From Flavobacterium silvaticum (GTDB lineage: Bacteria; Bacteroidota; Bacteroidia; Flavobacteriales; Flavobacteriaceae): a stretch of 64,000 bases of DNA. This document shows, piece by piece, positions 37,210 through 45,138 of this stretch (position 1 is its first letter; every line of letters starts with the position of its first letter). Location: NCBI RefSeq assembly GCF_012911565.1, contig NZ_JAAMPU010000100.1:119335-183334 (forward strand), written 5' to 3'. Below the pieces are notes generated by a model. That model saw nothing but the letters and a program-made list of their open reading frames with translations, did no database searches and was not told the DNA's origin. The translations under genes were made by a program, and so were the position numbers.

Positions 37210-39135
37210 ATGAAATTAGCCTCCGTTGACCTTATCATAATCGCCGCGTATTTTGTCCTGATGATCGTAATTGGATTCATCATGAAAAACCGCGCAAAAA
37301 AGAGCAAAGACAATTATCTCATGGGCGGAAAAAAACTGCCGTGGTATATGCTCGGACTCAGCGATGCGAGTGATATGTTCGATATTTCAGGAACTATGCT
37401 GCTGGTGAGCATGGCCTTTTTGTACGGATTCAAAAGTGTGTGGATTCCATGGATGTGGCCCGTTTTCAACCAGGTTTTCCTCATGGTTTTCCTCAGCAAA
37501 TGGCTGCGCAGGAGCAATGCCACGACAGGAGCGGAATGGCTTGGGACACGTTTTGGGCTTACAGACAAAGGCGTGCGTCAAAGCCATGCGGTAGTCGTTG
37601 CGTTCGCGTTGATGTTGTGTGTGGGTTATATGGCATATGCTTTTGTTGGAGTAGGTGAATTCCTTGAGATTTTTATCCCATATGAATCGGTAAAAGAAGT
37701 CGTGCCGTTTTTGGATAAGCACCTGGAAACGATGGTTCCGGGAAGTCCTGAATTTGAAACGGCTTTATCGGCAGCCAAATCAGCTACGGCCCAGTTTTAC
37801 GGTGTAAGCATTTGTATTGTAGCTACTTTTTATAGTATCGTCGGCGGAATGCACGGTATCGTCCTGGCCGATTTCATCAAATATATGATTATGATTTTCT
37901 GTTCCATTTGTGTCGGTACGATTGCCATGACGCATCTGGCCCATTCCGGAATCAACATCATGGATAAAGTGCCTACTGGTTGGGACACACCCTTGTTCGG
38001 TACGGAACTCGGGCTCAATTGGGACGGAATCCTCAAAGACGCCTCGGTCAAGTTAGGCAAAGACGGCTACAAGTTATTTATGGCGATTGTTGGAATGATG
38101 TTCTTTTCTGGCGTACTCAAAAGTCTTGCAGGTCCGGCTCCGAATTATGACTGCCAAAAAATCCTCAGTACCAAATCGCCGGAAGAAGCCAGTAAGATGA
38201 GCGGTTTCATATCGATAATACTGCTTCCGATCCGATACTTTATGACCATGGGACTTTGCGTGCTCGGAATCATCTATTTCGCCGAACTCGATTTGCACAA
38301 AACCGCCGACGGTGTCAATTTCGAAAGCATCATGCCGGCCGTCATCAACAACTATTTACCTGTCGGGCTTGTGGGCCTTGTGCTTGCCGGATTCCTTGGG
38401 GCTTTCATGAGTAATTTTTCCGGAACGCTCAATGCGGGACAGGCTTACATCGTGAACGACATCTACCTCAAATTCGTAAAGCCCGATGCGTCTCGTAAAC
38501 AAATCATCAACATGGGATATATTTCCGGAACGGTCATGGTTATCCTGGGTGTCGGTTTAGGATTGATGATACGCGATGTGAACATGATTTTCAACATCAT
38601 CACGGCAGGTCTTTATGGCGGATTCGTTTGTGCCAATGTCCTCAAATGGTATTGGTGGCGCTTCAATGCCAACGGATTCTTCTACGGAATGCTGTTCGGG
38701 ATCATCGCCAGTGCCATTCCGCCGGCTCTTTCGGTCAGCGGCATCACGAATTATTTCGATGGAACCCGGATGCTGTATTTCTTCCCGGTTTTCATCCTCA
38801 TCCAGTTTATAGCCTGTGTTATCGGTTCGTATTCGGCACCTCCTACAAATCCGGAAACATTGCTTGAATTCTACAAAACGGTGCGTCCGTGGGGATTCTG
38901 GAAACCGGTGCATGAGCTGGCAGTAGCCAAAGATCCGTCGTTTGAAAAAAACAAAAATTTCAAGATCAACATGTTCAATGTCGGGCTGGGCATGGCCGGA
39001 CAAATCTTACTCACCTTGCTGCCCATGTATTTCATTCTATCCAAATGGAGTGCATTGGGGCTGGTTTTGGCATTGCTCGCCGTAATTGTGGCAGTCATGC
39101 GAAAAACATGGTGGAAACGCTTAAATGATTTTTAA
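37210..39135 (+). CDS. Sodium:solute symporter, probably for manno-oligosaccharides
   Basis: 641 residues with about 14 membrane segments. SSS-family features are the N-terminal VDLIIIAAYFVLMIVIGF, KSKDNYLMGGKKLPWYMLGLSDASDMFDISGT (sodium-site region), IVGGMHGIVLADFIKYMIM and VGLVGLVLAGFLGAFMSNFSGTLNAGQAYIVNDIYLK. It is longer than the roughly 500-residue sugar symporters because of the extended C-terminal part, as in several Bacteroidota sugar SSS. It sits between GH26 and the GH130/epimerase pair, so inner-membrane uptake of mannobiose or related disaccharide is the likely job. Confidence 0.9.
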   Translation: MKLASVDLIIIAAYFVLMIVIGFIMKNRAKKSKDNYLMGGKKLPWYMLGLSDASDMFDISGTMLLVSMAFLYGFKSVWIPWMWPVFNQVFLMVFLSKWLRRSNATTGAEWLGTRFGLTDKGVRQSHAVVVAFALMLCVGYMAYAFVGVGEFLEIFIPYESVKEVVPFLDKHLETMVPGSPEFETALSAAKSATAQFYGVSICIVATFYSIVGGMHGIVLADFIKYMIMIFCSICVGTIAMTHLAHSGINIMDKVPTGWDTPLFGTELGLNWDGILKDASVKLGKDGYKLFMAIVGMMFFSGVLKSLAGPAPNYDCQKILSTKSPEEASKMSGFISIILLPIRYFMTMGLCVLGIIYFAELDLHKTADGVNFESIMPAVINNYLPVGLVGLVLAGFLGAFMSNFSGTLNAGQAYIVNDIYLKFVKPDASRKQIINMGYISGTVMVILGVGLGLMIRDVNMIFNIITAGLYGGFVCANVLKWYWWRFNANGFFYGMLFGIIASAIPPALSVSGITNYFDGTRMLYFFPVFILIQFIACVIGSYSAPPTNPETLLEFYKTVRPWGFWKPVHELAVAKDPSFEKNKNFKINMFNVGLGMAGQILLTLLPMYFILSKWSALGLVLALLAVIVAVMRKTWWKRLNDF

Positions 39136-39151
39136 TACAAACACATAACCT

Positions 39152-40330
39152 ATGAATACCGAGTCCGCCCAAAAGATTCACAATTTTGAGGAACTTTTCA
39201 AAAGCCATAAATCGTTGCTTGGCCGGCCGAATATCCCGGCAGCTACCAACGGCGTCTATACCCGCTACCAGAATCCGGTGCTTACAGCCGCACATACACC
39301 TTTGGAATGGCGTTATGATTTGAATGCGTCAACGAATCCGCTTGGCCTGGAACGCATCGGGATCAATGCGACGTTCAATGCAGGCGCTATGAAATGGAAC
39401 GACAACTATATCATGGCCGTCCGTGTGGAAGGTGTCGACCGGAAATCGTTTTTTGCCATAGCCGAAAGCCCTAACGGAACCGATAATTTCAGTTTTTGGG
39501 AAAAGCCAATCGTCATTCCGCAAACGCATGAACCCGATACCAACGTCTACGATATGAGGCTTACGAACCATGAAGATGGCTGGATTTACGGTATTTTCTG
39601 CACCGAGCGCAAAGACCCGAACGCAAAACCCGGAGATACAAGCGCCGCCGTCGCCAATGCCGGAATCGTACGTACCAAAGATTTGCTCGAATGGGAACGA
39701 CTGCCGGATTTGGTTTCAAAGACAGGGCAACAACGCAATGTGGTACTGCATCCGGAATTCGTCGACGGGAAATATGCTTTATATACACGTCCTCAGGATG
39801 GTTTTATAGATGTAGGTTCCGGTGGCGGCATCGGGCTTGGTTTTGTGACCGATATGAACAATCCGGTCGTTGTGGACGAACACATCATCTTCGGAAAAAA
39901 ATACCACACCATTTACGAATTGAAGAACGGCCTCGGGCCGGCTCCGATAAAAACACCGAAAGGCTGGCTGCATCTGGCTCACGGCGTCCGGAATACGGCT
40001 GCAGGGTTGCGATACACCTTGTATATTTTCATGACAGATCTCATCGATATATCAAAAGTCACCCATGTTCCGGCAGGTCATTTCATGGCTCCGGAAGGCG
40101 ATGAATTCATTGGCGATGTCAGCAACGTATTGTTCAGCAACGGTTGGATTGACGATCCGGACGGAACGGTCTATATCTATTACGCTTCATCAGATATGCG
40201 TATGCACGTAGCGGTTTCATCTGTAGACAAACTGGTCGATTACGCCATGAATACGCCCGAAGATACATTTACCTCAGCCGGTTCGGTACAATCGATTCTG
40301 AACCTGATCGATAAAAATAAAAACGGCTGA
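39152..40330 (+). CDS. GH130 4-O-beta-D-mannosyl-D-glucose phosphorylase
   Basis: 392 residues, nearly the length of the Bacteroides fragilis enzyme. No signal peptide, so cytosolic. GH130_1 features are the start HNFEELFKSHKSLLGRPNIPA, PLEWRYDLNASTNPLG, the catalytic Asp region DTNVYDMRLTNHEDGWIYG, LSxx-type phosphate-binding blade motifs and GGGIGLGFVTD. It converts Man-beta-1,4-Glc plus phosphate to mannose-1-P and glucose. The stop codon overlaps the start of the epimerase gene by one base (TGATG), so the two-step epimerase/phosphorylase route is translationally coupled. Confidence 0.94.
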   Translation: MNTESAQKIHNFEELFKSHKSLLGRPNIPAATNGVYTRYQNPVLTAAHTPLEWRYDLNASTNPLGLERIGINATFNAGAMKWNDNYIMAVRVEGVDRKSFFAIAESPNGTDNFSFWEKPIVIPQTHEPDTNVYDMRLTNHEDGWIYGIFCTERKDPNAKPGDTSAAVANAGIVRTKDLLEWERLPDLVSKTGQQRNVVLHPEFVDGKYALYTRPQDGFIDVGSGGGIGLGFVTDMNNPVVVDEHIIFGKKYHTIYELKNGLGPAPIKTPKGWLHLAHGVRNTAAGLRYTLYIFMTDLIDISKVTHVPAGHFMAPEGDEFIGDVSNVLFSNGWIDDPDGTVYIYYASSDMRMHVAVSSVDKLVDYAMNTPEDTFTSAGSVQSILNLIDKNKNG

Positions 40331-41514
40331 TGCAATCGGAAATCAATGTCTTTAAAACGGAACTGATCCATGAAGCAAAACGCATCCTTTCGTTTTGGGC
40401 GACGCAAGCGGTCGATACGGTCAACGGTGGCTTTTTAGGACAGATCGATTTCAACAACCAAAAACATCCCGAAGCAGATAAAGGTTCCGTGTTGAACGCA
40501 CGTATCCTGTGGACGTTTTCTTCGGCTTACCGTCAATTTCCCAAGGAAGAATATAAAATTGCAGCTAATCGGGCATTCGATTATTTCACAAGTCATTTTC
40601 ACGATACATGGCACGGCGGTGTTTTCTGGAGTGTTTCTGCAGATGGAAATCCGGCGGAGACCAAAAAACAGGTGTACGCCATCGCTTTCGCCATATATGG
40701 TTTGGCGGAATATTACGCCGCTTTTTCGAATCCGGAAGCATTGGATTTAGCCATTTCGCTGTACCTAAAAATAGAGGAACACAGTTTCGACAAAACCAAA
40801 AACGGATACTTTGAGGCCTTCACGCGCGATTGGCAGCCTATTGCAGATTTACGGCTGAGTGATAAAGATGCCAACGAAAAGAAAACCATGAATACCCATT
40901 TGCATATTGCAGAAGCGTATGCCACCTTGTATTCGGTATGGCCGGATAAGGAATTGGGCTGGAAACTCGAGAACCTGCTTGTGCTTTTCGACACCGTTTT
41001 CCTCCACAAAGAAACCGGCAATTTTAAATTGTTTTTCAACGAAGACTGGATCGAAAAACCAGATGTCATTTCATACGGGCACGATATCGAAGCTGCCTGG
41101 TTGCTGTTGCGTTGTGCTGAAATCCTCGGCAATGAAATCCTAATAAAAGCCTGGCGTACCAATGCCATTTTGATTGCCGATGCCACGAAAACCGGAATCG
41201 ATTCAGATGGTGGTTTGTGGTATGAATACGATGCAGTCCAACACACGCTCATGGCCGAAAAACACTGGTGGCCACAATCTGAAATGCAGGTTGGCTATTT
41301 CACGGCCTGGAAAATTTCGGGTGACAGGACTTACCTCGACATTGTCCTCAAAAACTGGGAATTCACCAAAAAGTATCTTGTCGATCTGGAAAACGGAGAA
41401 TGGATCTGGGGAATCAACGCCGATTATTCCGCCATACAAAAAGACAAAGCCGGTTTTTGGAAATGTCCGTACCATAACACACGCGGCTGTCTGGAACTTA
41501 TCGCCCAACTATAA
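40330..41514 (+). CDS. AGE-family cellobiose 2-epimerase
   Basis: 394 residues of (alpha/alpha)6-barrel type. The conserved active-site segments are GGFLGQID, NARILWTFSSAY, WHGGVFWSV, MNTHLHIAEAYATLY, SYGHDIEAAWLL (catalytic His) and EKHWWPQSEMQVGYF, then ENGEWIWGINADY, KCPYHNTRGCLELI. Cytosolic. It epimerizes the reducing-end sugar of beta-1,4-mannobiose to yield Man-Glc for the preceding GH130 phosphorylase, as established for the B. fragilis mannan pathway. The CBM-like gene begins 12 bp downstream. Confidence 0.93.
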   Translation: MQSEINVFKTELIHEAKRILSFWATQAVDTVNGGFLGQIDFNNQKHPEADKGSVLNARILWTFSSAYRQFPKEEYKIAANRAFDYFTSHFHDTWHGGVFWSVSADGNPAETKKQVYAIAFAIYGLAEYYAAFSNPEALDLAISLYLKIEEHSFDKTKNGYFEAFTRDWQPIADLRLSDKDANEKKTMNTHLHIAEAYATLYSVWPDKELGWKLENLLVLFDTVFLHKETGNFKLFFNEDWIEKPDVISYGHDIEAAWLLLRCAEILGNEILIKAWRTNAILIADATKTGIDSDGGLWYEYDAVQHTLMAEKHWWPQSEMQVGYFTAWKISGDRTYLDIVLKNWEFTKKYLVDLENGEWIWGINADYSAIQKDKAGFWKCPYHNTRGCLELIAQL

Positions 41515-41526
41515 CCCGTTGCGAAA

Positions 41527-42522
41527 ATGAAATACTTTTTCCTGTTGCTCGCCACCATTTCCATTTCAGATGCATTCGCCCAAAACCTGATCCGCAATGG
41601 AGGTTTTGAGACCGATACGAATTTCTGGCGCGGTTCGGCGACCATTTCCCCTTATGATAAAAAAATGGGAAACGGCAGCGGTTTCATCCAGCAATATGTA
41701 GGTCAGGAATGGAAAGGCATCGACCAGATCGCGACTGTTCCCAAGAATGTCGCCGCGATCAATTTCAGCGGATGGCTTCGTCCCGATGGTATTGCCGTGG
41801 GAAAAGAAACATACAATACGGGTGTTTACACTGTGGAATTCCTCGATGCATCCGACAAAAGCCTCGGCACAAAAAACATCGGTTCGGTTTCCGGCACTTC
41901 TGCGTGGACCCAATTCAAAAATCTGGTGGCACTTCCCCCGAATACGTCTAAAATCAGGATCATGCTGGCGCTAGCCCAAACCAGTGGCGTATTGTATTTC
42001 GATGAGATCCGGGCCATGGGAATTACTGCAGAAGAATATGCAAAACTTACAGCTCCATCCGAATCATCGATAGCCTCAAAACTATTCTCCAACGGCAACT
42101 TCGAGAACGGGTTACAATATTGGACAGGCAACGGAAAACTGTCGTCTGATAAAAAAGAAGGTACGTCGGCACTTGAAGTATCGTCTGAAAATTTTGACTG
42201 GGTCGCGTCCGATCAATCTGCAGACATACCGCAGGATGCAAAGTCCATTTCCGTATCCGGTTGGCTCAGGGCGCAAAACATCCGACAGGGAAAAGAAACC
42301 TGGAACAACGGTGTTTTTATTATCGAGCTGACATCGGACGGAACACAAAAAACCATGCCCGATCAACTCATAGGATCTGTTACCAAAACTACCGACTGGG
42401 CGTTTTTTGAACGCGTCATCCAAATTCCCGCCGGAACCAAAAAAATCCGCATCATGCTGGCCTTGAGCCAATGCCAGGGAACGCTTCTCGCGGATGACAT
42501 CAACGTAGCATTTATCAAATAA
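41527..42522 (+). CDS. Secreted protein of two tandem CBM-like beta-sandwich domains
   Basis: 331 residues. Signal peptide (FFLLLATISISDAFAQN), then two homologous domains, about 22-170 (LIRNGGFETDTNFWRG...VKGWLRPDGIAVGKETYNTGVYTVEFLD...KIRIMLALAQTSGVLYFDEIRA) and about 185-331 (LFSNGNFENGLQYWTG...VSGWLRAQNIRQGKETWNNGVFIIELT...KIRIMLALSQCQGTLLADDINV). The NGGFE..xxW start and the terminal LxxDDI strand are typical of CBM4/9/16-like galactose-binding folds. No catalytic domain is attached. It may be a free glycan-binding surface or periplasmic protein of the mannan operon. The family assignment is by eye only. Confidence 0.72.
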   Translation: MKYFFLLLATISISDAFAQNLIRNGGFETDTNFWRGSATISPYDKKMGNGSGFIQQYVGQEWKGIDQIATVPKNVAAINFSGWLRPDGIAVGKETYNTGVYTVEFLDASDKSLGTKNIGSVSGTSAWTQFKNLVALPPNTSKIRIMLALAQTSGVLYFDEIRAMGITAEEYAKLTAPSESSIASKLFSNGNFENGLQYWTGNGKLSSDKKEGTSALEVSSENFDWVASDQSADIPQDAKSISVSGWLRAQNIRQGKETWNNGVFIIELTSDGTQKTMPDQLIGSVTKTTDWAFFERVIQIPAGTKKIRIMLALSQCQGTLLADDINVAFIK

Positions 42523-42633
42523 ACCCACAACAGATACACAATAACCATCTGGTAAAATACTACCTGTTTTTGACAAAATAGGAGAAAAGCGAAATCGTTT
42601 GAAATTTTATCTTGTTTTTTGTAATTCGAAGCT

Positions 42634-43842
42634 ATGAAAACGTATTTGCCGCAACTTATCGCTTTGTTGTTTTTGGCCAATTGTTCTTCCGACAAAGACA
42701 CTGCATCCCAACCGACCCAGGTAGTGCCTGTTGACGATATATTGACTCCGGCCAATGTGCGTACTTATATGGTCGATGCCGCGGCAACAGCCGAAGCTAC
42801 AGCCTTGTTCTACAACCTGAAAAAAAATTCCGCTGTCAATACGGCCATTGGCCAACAGGATGCCTTTGGTAGTTTTTACGGAGCGGAAGGCGATTCGGAT
42901 ATGAAGAAAACCACGGGCCATGATCCGGCTTTGTTAGGTTCCGATTTCATGTTCATCACAGATGCCGACAACAACGGACAACCGAATAATTGGTTCTTCC
43001 AGCAGGAACAAAAAATCATTTCAGATGCCAGGCAAGCGTACTCCAAAGGAATGATAAACACCTTCTGTTGGCATTTGCGCGAACCGAACCACGAAGTATC
43101 CTTTTACGCTGCCGATATGACCGATGAAGAAAAGCAGACTGCTTTTGTCGGAATCCTGCCCGGCGGCATCCATCACGACTGGTTCAAGGCCAAACTCGAC
43201 AAAGTCGCCCAGGTGCTTAACGACCTAAAAGACTCGGATGGCGTTTCGATTCCGGTAATCTTCCGGCCGTTCCATGAATTCGACGGCAACTGGTTCTGGT
43301 GGGGAAAAGACTATTGTTCCGATGCACAATATAAAGAAGCCTATCAATTCGTGGTGACATACCTGCGTGATGTCAAAGGCGTTCATAATGTGCTGTATGC
43401 GTTTTCGCCCGATAATTCATATACTTCTGAAACGGCTTACCTGACGCGTTATCCCGGCGATGATTTTGTCGATGTCCTCGGAATGGATAATTACGGCGAT
43501 ATGAACGGCACGCAAAGCGGTATTTTGAATGCGGCCGCTAAACTGGAATATCTTTCTGCATTGGCATATCAAAAAGTAAAGATCGCGGCACTTACAGAAA
43601 CAGGTTATCGCGTTACAAATACGATTCCGCCGGTCGATGGCTGGTTTACCGATTATCTGTACGCCGCCATGAATGAGCACGACATACAACTGGCTTACGT
43701 GATGTTCTGGAATAATTCGGCAGATGGATATTATGTGCCGATACCGTCGAGCCCGAACGCATCCGACTTTATATCTTTCTCCATAAAACCCGGAATGCAG
43801 CTGGTAAACAACCTGCCGGAACTGTATCAATTCACCCAATGA
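42634..43842 (+). CDS. GH26 beta-mannanase lipoprotein (second copy)
   Basis: 402 residues. Lipobox LLFLANCSSDKD (Cys17) and an Asp/Thr/Pro linker. GH26 motifs are NTAIGQQDAFGSFYGAEGD, MINTFCWHLREPNHE, acid/base Glu in RPFHEFDGNWFWWGKDY and nucleophile Glu in AALTETGYR. It is clearly diverged from the copy at 36074 and carries an insertion near the start of the barrel, so a different product size or side-chain tolerance is likely. The 111-bp gap from the CBM-like gene may hold a separate promoter. The GH5 mannanase gene overlaps or abuts its stop (ATGA). Confidence 0.93.
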   Translation: MKTYLPQLIALLFLANCSSDKDTASQPTQVVPVDDILTPANVRTYMVDAAATAEATALFYNLKKNSAVNTAIGQQDAFGSFYGAEGDSDMKKTTGHDPALLGSDFMFITDADNNGQPNNWFFQQEQKIISDARQAYSKGMINTFCWHLREPNHEVSFYAADMTDEEKQTAFVGILPGGIHHDWFKAKLDKVAQVLNDLKDSDGVSIPVIFRPFHEFDGNWFWWGKDYCSDAQYKEAYQFVVTYLRDVKGVHNVLYAFSPDNSYTSETAYLTRYPGDDFVDVLGMDNYGDMNGTQSGILNAAAKLEYLSALAYQKVKIAALTETGYRVTNTIPPVDGWFTDYLYAAMNEHDIQLAYVMFWNNSADGYYVPIPSSPNASDFISFSIKPGMQLVNNLPELYQFTQ

Positions 43843-43847
43843 TTTCT

Positions 43848-45125
43848 ATGAAAAAAAGTATCTGTATGCTATTGCTCGGCTGTCTTTCGGCTTCGGCCCA
43901 AAATTTTGTCACCGTAAAAGGAACCGAATTTTTGCGCGATGGGAAAGCCTATCATTACATAGGTGCCAATTACTGGTATGGTGCTTTATTGGCATCTGAA
44001 AAATATGGCGACCGCAAACGGCTTTTGCGCGAACTCGATCAGCTCAAGGCCAACGGCATGGACAACCTGCGTGTCTTGGTCGGTGCCGATGGCGGGTCAT
44101 ACGATTATACCGTTCCGTATGCGCTGCAGCCAAAGCAGGGACAGTACGATGCCGCAGTCCTCGACGGACTCGATTACCTGCTCAGCGAAATGAAGAAACG
44201 CGATATGGTTGCCGTATTGTATCTTACCAACAACTGGGAATGGAGCGGTGGCATGTCCCAATACCTCGAATGGAACGGATATGGCGAAATCCCGAATCCG
44301 AACCTCAAGCCGGAAAACACCTGGCCCAAATTCATGGATTACGTTTCCCAATTCCACAGCTGTGGAGCGTGTAAGGAAGCACTTGAAAAGCATATCCGAT
44401 ATGTAATTGGCCGGACGAATGCCTATACCAAAACGAAGTATACCGAAGATCCGACCATCATGGCCTGGCAGGTTGCCAACGAACCGCGCATTTTCAAAGT
44501 CGAGAACGAAAAGGCTTTCACGAATTGGCTCGACGAGACGGTGAACCTTATCGATTCACTGGACAAGAATCATTTGATTTGTACCGGATCTGAAGGCAAA
44601 GCAGGTTCGAACGATGACATCGCGGCATTCGAGCGCACGCACCAGAACCCGAAAATAGATTACCTGACCATGCACATCTGGCCCAAGAACTGGTCGTGGT
44701 ATGATTACAAAAACGAAAAAGGAACACTGCCGACGGCCATCGCGAAAGCCACTGACTATATCGAACAACATATCTCGGCGGCCCAAAAATTAAACAGGCC
44801 AATCGTGATTGAGGAATTCGGGTTGCCACGTCGAGATGAAAGCCTGTTGCCAACTAGCGATGTCAGCAGCCGCAATGCTTTCTATGAGGTGTTTTTTGAC
44901 CGGTTGTCCAAAAGTATCAAAGACAAACAGCCGCTGCAAGCCGTCAATTTTTGGGGATACGGAGGCGAGGGCAGGGCAGTCCACGAAAACGGTAAATGGG
45001 AAAAAGGCGAAGCATTTACCGCCGATCCACCTCAGGAACCGCAAGGACTCAACGCCGTTTTTTCTACAGATGAAACTACGCTGCAACTCATCAAAAAATA
45101 CAACCGCAACATCCGGAAATTATAA
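43848..45125 (+). CDS. GH5 subfamily 7-like endo-beta-1,4-mannanase
   Basis: About 425 residues from MKKSICMLLLGCLSASAQN, a signal peptide. An in-frame ATG three codons earlier overlaps the GH26 stop. GH5_7 features are FLRDGKAYHYIGANYWYGALLAS, MDNLRVLVGADGG, VLYLTNNWEWSGGMSQYLEWNG, acid/base Glu in MAWQVANEPRIF and nucleophile Glu in RPIVIEEFGLPRRDESL. Man-specific GH5_7 enzymes often have the same IEEFGLPR turn. Secreted or periplasmic, it is the last gene of the plus-strand operon and ends at a terminator shared with the convergent GH3 gene. Confidence 0.93.
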   Translation: MKKSICMLLLGCLSASAQNFVTVKGTEFLRDGKAYHYIGANYWYGALLASEKYGDRKRLLRELDQLKANGMDNLRVLVGADGGSYDYTVPYALQPKQGQYDAAVLDGLDYLLSEMKKRDMVAVLYLTNNWEWSGGMSQYLEWNGYGEIPNPNLKPENTWPKFMDYVSQFHSCGACKEALEKHIRYVIGRTNAYTKTKYTEDPTIMAWQVANEPRIFKVENEKAFTNWLDETVNLIDSLDKNHLICTGSEGKAGSNDDIAAFERTHQNPKIDYLTMHIWPKNWSWYDYKNEKGTLPTAIAKATDYIEQHISAAQKLNRPIVIEEFGLPRRDESLLPTSDVSSRNAFYEVFFDRLSKSIKDKQPLQAVNFWGYGGEGRAVHENGKWEKGEAFTADPPQEPQGLNAVFSTDETTLQLIKKYNRNIRKL

Positions 45126-45138
45126 TCCGGATTTTTTT
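45111..45138 (+). terminator. Terminator at the end of the plus-strand mannan operon
   Basis: ATCCGG at 45111 pairs with CCGGAT at 45127 across a 10-nt loop and is followed by seven T. The stem overlaps the end of the GH5_7 coding sequence. The convergent GH3 gene ends 11 bp past the stop. Confidence 0.6.

Noticed and set aside
40713..41252. 179-codon minus-strand ORF opposite the epimerase
   Set aside because: Shadow frame; the epimerase active-site motifs support the plus strand.
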